Below are positions 25,515 through 34,830 of a stretch of 64,000 bases of DNA, in pieces. Numbering within the stretch: the stretch's first letter is position 1; the number at the start of each line of letters is the position of its first letter. The DNA is from Sporothrix humicola (taxonomy: Eukaryota > Ascomycota > Sordariomycetes > Ophiostomatales > Ophiostomataceae), in contig WNYE01000009.1 in assembly GCA_021396245.1 (NCBI GenBank), positions 372,001 to 436,000 on the forward strand, in the 5' to 3' direction. The translations under genes and the position numbers were made by a program. The notes below the pieces were generated by a model that was given only the letters and a program-made list of their open reading frames with translations, made no database searches and was not told where the DNA came from.

Positions 25515-25608
25515 CGAAGAGCACCGGACGCAGAGCGGTCTGCTCATACCATCAGTGTTCTGACACAGCTCCAAGTGTCGAGTGCGAGGCTTCCGGTGCT
25601 CCTATTCG
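25515..25608. other. Branched inverted-repeat element, candidate structured RNA
   Basis: An outer stem of 10 perfect pairs joins GAGCACCGGA (25519-25528) with TCCGGTGCTC (25592-25601). It extends by CGAA (25515-25518) with TTCG (25605-25608) across a 3-base bulge. Two smaller hairpins fit inside: GAGC/GCTC around GGTCT, and GACAC/GTGTC around AGCTCCAA. Together they would form a three-way junction of about 94 bases on either strand. It is not a tRNA: there is no 7-bp acceptor and T-arm arrangement and no good B box, and no T-run terminator follows. It could be a non-coding RNA, a structure in the FHA gene's distal promoter, or the ends of a tiny dead element. Confidence 0.4.
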
Positions 25609-26393
25609 TGCGTAATAGTCGTAATGCCTTGCGTCCTAAATCCTAACTGTTGCAAACATCGCTCCTTTCTTGTTAAGCACTCTCACACCTAAATTGCAAC
25701 TACCCCGCCTCGCCCTTTCTGTTATCCCCCTCCGTAGCTTCCCTCCGCTGGTGCATGGTCTGGTGACTTTCCCTCGCTTCCCTGCGTTGGTCCGATAAGG
25801 CAACTTCGACCATCATACTTGCCTCGATAAGCGCCTCGCTGCCTGCCTAGAGATACCTAGAGAAGTTGGCTGGTCGCCTACATTGCCCCACATCTACACT
25901 ATTAACTGTTCTATGTTCTCTCTTCTCCGCTGCACATTCACTATCCCCGCCCATTACACACCATACATTCCGTGACTCTATCGCTCTTTCCTCCTACCAT
26001 CTCTTTCCTCTTCTGCTACTTTTATCGTCTCTCTTCCCCTGGATCTTCTCGTTCGCCTTCCAAGGACTGACTTTTGGGCTTCTTCTCTTCTTTTTCTCCA
26101 TCTCAACCATTCGGCAGCCTTCATTTCAACAGCTGCATCTGTCGCTTGCCATCCAAGTCTCCGCAAGGCGTCATCGCTTCTTATCGGCCATCTCCACCAC
26201 TCCGCAGCCTCGCCAACTGGATTCGCACATCAACTGTACAACAACACATCTGCATTTACATCGACATCGATGACAAGGAACACCTTGAGCAATTCACAGC
26301 ATATCTTGCCTTTGAACAACTCTCACCGCTAGTTCCCAGCTTTCTTCATTCTTTCGTCAACGTATTATCTTGTCCGCATTATCCGAGAGCACA

Positions 26394-28479
26394 ATGGCCG
26401 CTTCTCCGGAGCTGGGCGGCGAGCCCGTCTACGAGAGCAGTATGTTGTTCCCCATTCTTTCCCTATTTCTGGCCTCGTCGAATCTTGGCGTCGTCTAACA
26501 TCGTGCAGTCACCATCAGCCTCAGGCCCGAAAACACCTCCGCCGGCAGTAAAGAGTTCAACCGGGAGATCCGCCTTACTACCGACAAGCCCACGGCCAAG
26601 GTCGGCCGGGCATCCAAGACCGTCAGCAAAGGCCTGATCCCTGCCGTCGATAATGCTTTCTTCGACAGCCCCGTTGTTTCTCGGGCCCATGCCGAATTTG
26701 CGGGTAACTTTATCGATGGGGTATGTCACCTCCTCATGTTACTCTACACTCTATCCACCCCTCATTTCCTTCATATCTATTCGGCCTAGCCAACATGAAT
26801 CAACTAACATTATTCTTTTCTCTTTAGTCGGTCACTGTTGAAGATTTGGGATCTCTACACGGCACATCGCTCAACGACACCCGCCTCGAGACGAACACGC
26901 CCACTCTCCTCGAACAAGACGATTCCATCAGCTTTGGAATCCATGTGTCCCGTGGCCTCGATGTCTTTTACCCAACATCGTGCCAGATCGAGCTGTCGCG
27001 GACGCCGAAAAAGTATGTTATTCTCCGTGACATTTATCCCCACCGCCCCCTCCTTTTCAGTAGCTCCGGAGTACTAATGTGAATTTTAGGCCTGTCGAGA
27101 GAGCTCGTTCATACTGTGCCCCCGATTCGGATTTCGACCTTTCAGATGGCAGCGTTAGCGATGACTGCTCTAGTGTCCACAGTCACGGCAACAACAAGGA
27201 CAAGCCCATCCCGCTTTTTGAGAATGATGACGGCTCCTCATCCGACGACGGTATGAGCGTCGAAGAGATTGAGATCTGTCCTGAACAGGAAGTCCTACCT
27301 CCTCTAGGGACGTACTCGATAGGCCTGCCTGCCGAGTTTGATGACATGGACGGACTGGAAGAAGCAGAGAATGCGGAAGACGATGAGGATGAAGTCGAAG
27401 AGGACTATGGTGAGGTTGACGACGACGGTGACGAAGAGGAGAACGAGGACGAGGGTAGCTCAGAGGAGGATGAAGAGGACGAGGACATTGAGGAAGAAGA
27501 AGACTACGACGAAGACGAACCATTTGGTGAAGAGGAGGACGAGGAGGAGGATACAAACGACGGCGGCGAAGGCGACTACTTGATGAACGAGCTGCGGACT
27601 TTCACAACAAAGGTCGACGCTATCTACAGCCCGGCATCGCCCATTCTCGGCAGGGAGTCAACCCCGACTGGCGATGATACTTTACCCGTTCACGGCCTTT
27701 GGACCCCGCCAGCTATCTCGGTCGAGGATGTTGCGATGCTCTCTCGGATTGTCGAGAGCGAGTTCCGGGACGAGCAAAACGGCCACGTCGAAGAGATTGA
27801 GCAATTGGTTGTTGCTTCGGACAAGAACACTGTCAATGACACCATGCCGCGCTTGACGTCCGCCAAACTTGACATTTCGTCCATTCTTAACCCATCCCCG
27901 CCAACATCGTCGCCTGCAAAGAGTGCCGACGACAGCTCCTCATCCCCAGTGGCTGTTACTGAGACACAGACGGGCTCTACGCTGTTCCAAGAGGCAGCTA
28001 AGGATCTTGAAAAGGCGGGACGAACGCTTGTCGGGATCCGTGATATCATCAATACGAGCCGCGACAAGACACCGGTGTGGAAGATGCCACCTCTAGCCTC
28101 TGGCAGCCACAGCGGCACGCCTGCTGTAATTACCACCGAATTGTCATCGTCGTCAACGGACGAACAAATCGCTACGGACGGTGCCAAGGACAAGGAGGCC
28201 GCCAATGCTATGGAGGAAGCCTCTTCGACCAAGACAAACATTCTGGAACCGAGCGACAGCAGCAACAAGAAGCGCAAACTCGAGGAGATGTTGGCAGAAA
28301 AGCCTCAGACTGCTGCTACCTCTGAGGCTCCGGCCGCAAAGCGTCCCGCGACACCTGCTGCTATTGCTGCGAAGAAAACCAAGAGCCGTGGGTGGGCCGT
28401 TGCAGAGAAGCTTGGTATTGCCGCCATCGGTGGTGCCGTCGTGCTCGGCTCACTTATCTACACTGCTCCGTCGTTCTGA
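26394..28479 (+). CDS. Tail-anchored FHA-domain protein
   Basis: Four exons (26394-26439, 26509-26720, 26828-27012, 27090-28479) encode 610 residues; all introns are GT-AG and the joins keep frame. Residues ~18-143 form a forkhead-associated domain with its key residues: GR at 48-49, SRAH at 73-76 and SLHGTSLND at 95-103. FHA domains bind phosphothreonine peptides. Residues ~234-305 are an extreme Asp/Glu tract. The rest is Ser/Thr-rich and disordered, with a basic cluster (NKKRKLEEML) near 545. The last ~20 residues are hydrophobic (GIAAIGGAVVLGSLIY), ending almost at the C-terminus, so the protein is probably tail-anchored in the ER, nuclear or outer mitochondrial membrane with the FHA domain in the cytosol. 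STRIPAK FHA proteins (SLMAP, Far9/Far10) share this layout, but they have long coiled coils that I do not see, so I give no symbol. Confidence 0.9.
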
Positions 28480-30120
28480 TACCCTCTCTCATGCGAGACG
28501 ATGACGGGCAGTGGTAGTTTCTCCTAGAGCTTACTATGTTCATTTTTTATTTTCTCTTTTATCTTCTCGGTTCTGATTTAAGTCGCTTTCGGTCTGCTTT
28601 TTCGTTCATTCCCCCATCTGGTCATCGAGGTTTCCCCCGGAGTTTATCAACTATGCCCTAATGTCAAACTGCAACGGGAGTTCTTTCGTATATGATCTTT
28701 TTTGCTAGGTGTTTTTTCTATTGAATTTTGTCCCCATGTTTGTCTTTTTGCTCATGTCTCTCTTTTCTTTCGGTCTGGGGATCTACTGTATGTTATTGTT
28801 TTCTCAAGCACGGTCGGCTTGGGTGTGAAGGATTGTTTCTTTCTTTATCTTTAATCAAGACACATATGAAATTCCTGTTTTCAAATTCAACAAACGAGGC
28901 AAAAGAAACGATGTGATGCTATTTGCTAGCATATATGTTGTACGCAGGTCTCAATCTTTTAGTGTTCGACTGCTGCTGACTCTTTGCTTTTCGTGTATCT
29001 CCTTCCACCATACTGGCCCAAATACGACGAACTTGTGCCGTTCATTTGTCAGCCTTGTGTTTTCTTCATGCATTCCTTCCACGCTTTTCGCCCATCTTTG
29101 TCATCCCCCTCTTAGTTTACCTTGTTTTCATTGCCACTTTTTTGGGCGTGTTTTAGCCCAGCTAGATATATCTCTACAGGCACACAATTTGATCACATAT
29201 CAAACAGTATGGCCTTCTTCCTGTGAAGCAGAGGCAAAGCACAGTAAAATACAGCCTGTACGAGGTAACTACCGAGATCGGTCTCGTACGGAGATAGAGT
29301 TGCATTCCGGTTCCTTCTCTTCGCCTATTACTGCCATCGTCCGCTTCTATCCGTCGGATGATGAATTTTACGATGAAGATATGAGATACTGGGGGATCTC
29401 ATCCGCCTCACTTTTCTTGGGTTGTCGGAAGACAAGCTGTGGGGAGATATTTGAAAAGATAAAATAAAATAGGGAAAAAAAAAGAAAAAAGTCTTGATCG
29501 GGTTTCCCCGTGTACTTCACAAAAAATGCAGAAAAAAAGTCAAAAGTTGCCCGGCGTCGGGTGCCTTTTGAGGTTACACAGCTTTGTGACTCCACCATAC
29601 AACCCCTCGTGTTGTTTTGTCAGTACTCTTATTGATATTATTATTACTATTATTTTGTGCCAGTTCCCCCACGCCAGTTCATCACAGACTCTGTAATCCG
29701 GTTCTCCTATCGCTGCTTTTCTTTTCATCACAACTGTTTCCGCTTTCCATCACCTGTTTCGATTCCAAGTGTAAACTTTTCCTGTTTTGAATACGACGTA
29801 GACTGTCGATGTGTGTCTTTGTATCTCGCCTCATCGTCCTCCACCCTCCACGTTCTCATCACAGTCCATGCCCCCATGCTGTGCACCTGGACACATCCAT
29901 GCGGCTGCTGCCGTGACTGTCGAGATATTCATACATAAAATAGAGGAAAAAAGATAAAGAAAAAGAAAAGATACGTGCACGCCCCAGCACGTAAGCATCC
30001 TTCCATCCTCCTGTCTATTTATCCTTTTGCCTGCCTTTTGTCGCCCCTCTGTTACACAAAAACATCAATGCATACTCGACGGACAGGCCTATGGGCCTGT
30101 GCGCATGGATTCTGGCGGTG

Positions 30121-30170
30121 TCATGTCGAGGGATGTCAAGGAATGGCGAGGAATGTAGAGAAATGCCCCG
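30121..30170. repeat. 10-bp minisatellite, about five diverged copies
   Basis: The period is exactly ten bases with units like GAATGTCGAG, GGATGTCAAG and GAATGGCGAG; each unit differs by one to four bases. It lies in non-coding DNA. No function is visible. Confidence 0.75.
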
Positions 30171-31265
30171 AAGACGGGAATCACAAAAAGGAATTCCCAA
30201 ACGACCCCGGTCCATGTCAATGCATGCAGGCTGCCTAATGCTGCCTCGCGAGTCTGCGAAGAGGAAACAATCCGCCGAGTAGGAGGGGGCCTTGGCCCGA
30301 TGCCCGATTCGACTGCCCAAATAAAAAAAGATTTACCTCTACTTTGATTTTTTGTTTCTTCTTCAGATTCCGTCGTGGAACCAGCTGATCTGCCTTTTCC
30401 TCCTTTTGCCTCGATCCAAAATGATACCCTACAAGAGAACAATAGGAAAGCAAAAGTAAAAGCCGTACGATACGCTTTGTTAGCACAGCACAACTTTATC
30501 TCCCACAGTTAGAGATAAATAAGGAACGTACACAGCCTGGAAATCAAGGGTTTGAAGAATATTGTATGGTTCTTTGAAGGCGCACATAATTATTGCAAGC
30601 ATTCCATAAAAGACAGCTCGACCGGCCTAACCCGGATTTTCACAGAGTTGGTAGGACAGACACGGCCTGGACATGCTCTTCACACCACCCCCAGGAGATC
30701 GTACCGCCAAGGATGGGAGAAGAGGGAAAAGAATGGAGGATAGGATATTTGAAAAGTGCAAATAAAATAAGGGAGGAACATATATATGTGAGAGTACATG
30801 GCAGATGACCGCTGCCTCACGCTGTGCGAATCCCTCAAAAGTGACCAATATGATCCTTCATCGCCGTATACACGTATACAAAGCCATTGTGAGATAAAGC
30901 CAAGGCTTTATGTCTTTCTTACTTGAACTGGTACCGAGTGTGAATGAGGGGCTCGACCCCGGCCATTTATGTTGTTTCCTCCCTCGCTTTACCTGTCATT
31001 AGAGATGACAGCGTGCGTGATCATAACTTGGAGGTATAATTCTGCCGTTTTATTGATAGTAGGCGGTGACATATATGACATTTCATGCAACAATATTGGG
31101 GATACGATCTCTGGATAGGATTCTTACTTCTCCTACTCTCTCCGCTTTTCCAAACGCATGTTGTATTGAAAGAGTGATGACCCAATCATACAGACTTCCG
31201 ATTCATATACACTCTTGTTAAGTCCATGATAGATGTCAGTTAGTTTTAAGATCATACACACCTAT

Positions 31266-31282
31266 ACACACACACACACACC
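31266..31282. repeat. CA microsatellite
   Basis: A short run of CA dinucleotides in the upstream region of the Cys-rich gene. Confidence 0.8.
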
Positions 31283-31570
31283 GGAACATATCAGCCCCCA
31301 CGAACGAAACACGACGACAAGAAGGCTCCTTCCCCCGAGCTGAACCACGATCTTCTCGTTTTATCTTGTCAGCCTGACCGGCCATCACTTGTCTCTTGAT
31401 GCCCAAGCCTCGGGACTTCGTTCTCTTTTCAGCATAGAGTCTTGACAGCCTTCGCAACCTTCATATATCTATCGACTCCGACTCTCAGATATCAAATTGA
31501 TGTTCCTCAGCCCACCATCTTTCTCTTTCCATCCTTTCCTCTACTCTGTCATATATCACAATCGCCCAAC

Positions 31571-32231
31571 ATGGCCGGACCATACTATCCCGACGAGTTT
31601 GTCTATGGATGGCCGCAAAAGCACTGTGGTTGCGCGCAGATTATCGAGTCCTGTTCTCACTGCTGCGGAAGCTTCACTGCGTGAGTTAAATAATACAAGG
31701 CTAAACGTAATCTGAGACCACTGCTAACTACCTGTCAGCTGCTCATCCTGCACACACTGTTATGGCAGAGCTTATATTGAAGTCCCTTGTGCCCACACGC
31801 TTGCTCCTCGTCGCGAAGCCGTTGTGGTCTCAGACTCCTCCTCGCCAACTCTCTCTCCCCATTCCTCATCACGAACTTCGGCCCTGGGCCGGTATCAACA
31901 CAACCAAGGCGTGGCCCAACTTTCGGTGCGAGGCGTCTCGTTTGACGGGAGTTTTGTAGACGGGAGTGGCCGTCGAGGAAGTAGCGGAAGTAGCGGAAGT
32001 GGCAGTAGTGGGGGCAGTGGGGACAGAAATCGTGGCAGTGCTTCGAGTCGACGTGATGCGAGCCATGGCCTTCCACCTTCACCGTCGACTTCTACTGCCT
32101 CTTCTTCTTCATCTTCTTCGTCGTCATCTCCAAAACGGAGATCCCGCTTCTCTCGGAACAAAAAGGGCTCAAGTAGTGATGGACGTGACGGTAGTGGCTC
32201 AAAAGGCAGTCGTGGCAAACATGGTGGTTAG
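31571..32231 (+). CDS. Small Cys-rich N-terminus / Ser-Gly-rich tail protein
   Basis: Two exons (31571-31680, 31739-32231) encode 200 residues. The 58-nt intron has a GTGAGT donor, a GCTAACTA branch and a CTGTCAG acceptor. Nine cysteines fall between residues 19 and 54 in tight CxC, CxxCC and CxxCxxC spacings, suggesting metal binding or, if oxidised, a compact disulphide knot. There is no signal peptide, so a cytosolic or nuclear metal-binding role is more likely. The second half is disordered: SG/SSG repeats near 125-145, a pure serine run near 165, then a basic Ser/Gly/Lys tail. I do not recognise the family. The two halves share one continuous frame across a well-formed intron, which supports a real gene, but expression evidence is needed. 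Confidence 0.7.
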
Positions 32232-33218
32232 ATTAGAGTAGTTGGCCAGGAACATGGGATACTAGGACATGGATTGTTATTAAGTTAGGTTGGGCTTTTT
32301 CATACTGGGAAATATACGAATACGTTCGAATTCAACTAAAAATTTAATAACCACCGTTCCCAGAGATCTGGTTTGATCTGAAAATTTGATTGCCGAAATC
32401 TAATTGTCTCAATTTACGTTGGAGATCGAATCTCTGTTGAATCTACACTGATCTGTCTTTCAACGTGCCGATGTATGTGATTTGTGACAGAAACGGGCGA
32501 GCGGAAAAGACGACAATGACACCCTGGGAGGGGCTACCCAAGCTGAACACAAGAACACGCACGACGTGCAGGACGTGCAGGACGTACAGGACACACAGCC
32601 AAAGGGGTACCCGATTCTCAGCTCTGTTGGCGGGTGGCCACATGCCGTCTGTTTCGAGTTGCTGGCACTGCTTGGGCCCATTAATTTTCAGTGATTCTTC
32701 CGACTTTCAGCAAAACTGCAAGAAGTAACTTTTTGGGTACGGAAAACGAAAGCAATCTCGGAAAGTCTTCATTATCGTGGCTGGCGGGGCTCAAAAATTC
32801 AAAAAGAAAACGGGGACGAGAAGGACCACCAGCTGAAATATGCATTACAGCCCCGGCAGCAACTTTCTTCTTTCATCACATGTGCAAAATACTTGAATAC
32901 GAACACCAGCTCACAGAACCTTCTTATTTTAAAAAATAAATAATATTTTAATTAAAAATATAGACACAAATGCTGCTGTGCGTTGGGTGTGGACGTCGAT
33001 TTGGTGTAAGTGATCACGTGCAGACTAGTCTCCTGACTAAGCCAGAGCCTCGTCCCCATCGATCCACTTTTTGGATCCGCGCCGCCACCTTTGTGTTCAC
33101 CACCGTGGAGCTCTCCCCTCCCCTCATTGAAGCTCTACCACATCCACCTTGACAGCTCGACATCGCGACTCGACATCGCAACCACTGTTTGCGACCATCG
33201 CGTCGAACAACCGCAACC
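32232..33218. other. Intergenic region upstream of LST8
   Basis: 3' untranslated DNA of the Cys-rich gene is followed by the LST8 promoter. A very AT-rich patch lies at 32925-32962. A 9-bp tandem repeat is listed separately. No gene is seen. Confidence 0.5.
32563..32598. repeat. 9-bp tandem repeat, four copies
   Basis: GACGTGCAG occurs twice exactly, then as GACGTACAG and GACACACAG. It lies in non-coding DNA upstream of LST8. Confidence 0.8.
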
Positions 33219-34257
33219 ATGTCCGTCATTCTGTGTACAGGTATGTTGATTCTTTTCTGTCGCTTCGCTTTCCTTTCATCTCCCCTTTCCACCTGCCTAC
33301 TAACTTTCGTCCTTTCTTTTTCCAGCTGGCTATGACCACACGATCCGCTTCTGGGAGGCTCTCTCGGGCATCTGCTCTCGCACCATACAGCACCCGGATT
33401 CTCAAGTGAACCGCCTCTGCATCTCTCCCGACAAGCGCCTCCTTGCCGTCGCCGGCCACCACGCCGTCAAGGTCTTTGACATCAAATCCACCAACCCCAA
33501 CCCGCTTCTTGTTTTCGAGGGCCACACCGGCAACGTCACGGGCGTCGCGTTCCACTGCGAGAGCAAGTGGATGGTCACGAGCTCCGAGGACGGCACCGTC
33601 AAGATCTGGGACACGCGCACTGCCGCCATCCAGCGTTCCTACTCGCACGGCGCGCCCGTCAACGACGTCGTCATCCACCCGAACCAGGGCGAAATCATAT
33701 CGTGTGATCGCAGCGGCAGCGTTCGCGTGTGGGACTTGTCGGAGAACAACTGCACGCACGAGCTGATCCCCGACGGCGACGTGCCCATGTCGTGCATCAC
33801 CATGGGCATGGAAGGCTACTTGCTGTGCGCGGCCAACAACACCGGCAATGTATTCATGTGGCAGCTTTTGCCAACGTACGAGCGCACAAAGCCCGTGCCT
33901 ATCACCCAGTTCCGCGCCCACAGCGACTACATTACGCGCATCCTCCTGTCGCCCGACGGCAAGCGGTTGGCCACCTGCAGCGCCGACCACACCGCCAAGA
34001 TCTGGGAAGTCGACACGCGTCCGCCCGGCCCCGACGAAGAACCGAAGCCGCTCGTCCTCAACGCCACGCTTAACCAGCACCAGCGCTGGGTCTGGGACTG
34101 CGCTTTCAGCGCCGACTCCGCCTACCTCGTGACAGCCTCGTCAGACCACTACGCGCGCCTCTGGGAGCTGCACAGCCAGTCAGTGATTCGTCAGTACAAT
34201 GGCCACCATCGCGGCGCTGTCTGCGTTGCACTTAATGACTATTCGGACACTCGCTGA
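33219..34257 (+). CDS. LST8: LST8, WD40 subunit of TOR complexes 1 and 2
   Basis: Two exons (33219-33240, 33326-34257) encode 317 residues. LST8 is a seven-bladed propeller that binds and stabilises the TOR kinase domain in both TOR complexes. The near-invariant N-terminus (AGYDHTIRFWEALSG, QHPDSQVNRL) and the C-terminal block (QRWVWDCAFSADSAYLVTAS followed by SDHYARLWEL) are present, as is the end GHHRGAVCVALND. WD-type repeats occur throughout (for example TSSEDGTVKIWD, CSADHTAKIW). The first exon is only 22 nt and codes MSVILCT, matching the conserved start of the family, which decides the ATG. The protein is a little longer than yeast Lst8, mainly through a Pro-rich linker (RPPGPDEEPKP) before the sixth blade. 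It converges with the CEX1 gene. Confidence 0.97.
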
Positions 34258-34830
34258 GGGACGATATGAATTGTACTTGGTTTGGACGAAAACTCGACAA
34301 CAAATTTACCCTCCTTATTCTCTTAATACCCACGACTACCTCATACCCGACGACATCTCGCGCTTCCAAGGTAATGCCGCGCCGAGCCGAGAAAGGGATA
34401 TATCGATTCTGGGGAGAGGGTAGAGGGACTATGCTACTTGGAAGACAGGATGCCTACAGAGGGCACTTCCAGGCAATCAATTTTGGAGGAATCGACCGTT
34501 CCGTCCGTGAGAGGACGACGGACATACAGGAAGCAGGGCCGCCATAGACGGTACATTTCTTAATGTCTATTAATTTCGGCCATGTCTGGTCTTGGAACAG
34601 TATGGCACTGTATACTTTGTATAGATCACGAGTATAACTAGTCGGACTGAGGGTAATGTTGAGAACAATGAGTATTATTTTATATCCAAACATCGTAAGA
34701 CATCGTATTGGTATCCTTTATTCAAAAAGGGCAAGTGATTCTATGGGAATAAAAGCAGAGGCTGCATGAAGAACATTAAAGCGTGGTGTTGATGGGGGTG
34801 ACAAGACAAACTCTAGCGTGGGTTGACTGT
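34258..34830. other. Convergent 3' region of LST8 and CEX1
   Basis: The LST8 and CEX1 genes end toward each other here. The stretch is AT-rich near its centre and holds no gene. Confidence 0.55.

Larger units (their letters stand above)
19437..26393. other. Long intergenic region (7.0 kb) between the giant-protein and FHA genes
   Basis: This lies between two divergent gene starts. 19437-20900 is purine-rich on the plus strand (pyrimidine-rich on the coding strand of the giant gene), as expected of a long leader and promoter, with GGAT-type microsatellite near 20350. 22100-24950 is AT-richer and holds no recognisable gene. 25000-25620 differs in texture and carries two inverted repeats listed separately. 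25650-26393 is strongly C/T-rich and is probably the FHA gene promoter and leader. Open frames up to ~230 codons occur but overlap on several frames and have low-complexity translations. No transposase or reverse transcriptase motif was seen. Confidence 0.45.
28480..31570. other. Intergenic region between FHA gene and Cys-rich gene
   Basis: This follows the FHA gene and leads to the next plus-strand gene. No convincing gene is seen. The first ~400 bases are T-rich 3' untranslated sequence. An open frame of 184 codons (28913-29467) lacks recognisable motifs and any sign of codon bias. A 10-bp minisatellite lies at 30121-30170 and a CA run at 31266-31282. The final 150 bases are C/T-rich leader. 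Confidence 0.45.

Noticed and set aside
25519..25601. Structured element read as a tRNA-Leu/Ser-like gene (83 nt, partial A-box match)
   Set aside because: The outer stem is 10 bp, the T-arm is missing, the B box is poor and no T-run terminator follows; kept only as a generic structured element.
25866..26273. Leu/Ser/Phe-rich open frame before the FHA gene
   Set aside because: Translation of a C/T-rich leader; such frames arise from composition alone.
28913..29467. 184-codon open frame after the FHA gene
   Set aside because: No codon bias, no recognisable motif, and it lies in T-rich 3' DNA.
30930..31000. tRNA-like B-box word (GGCTCGACCCC) near 30950
   Set aside because: No matching A box, acceptor stem or anticodon arm at the proper distances.
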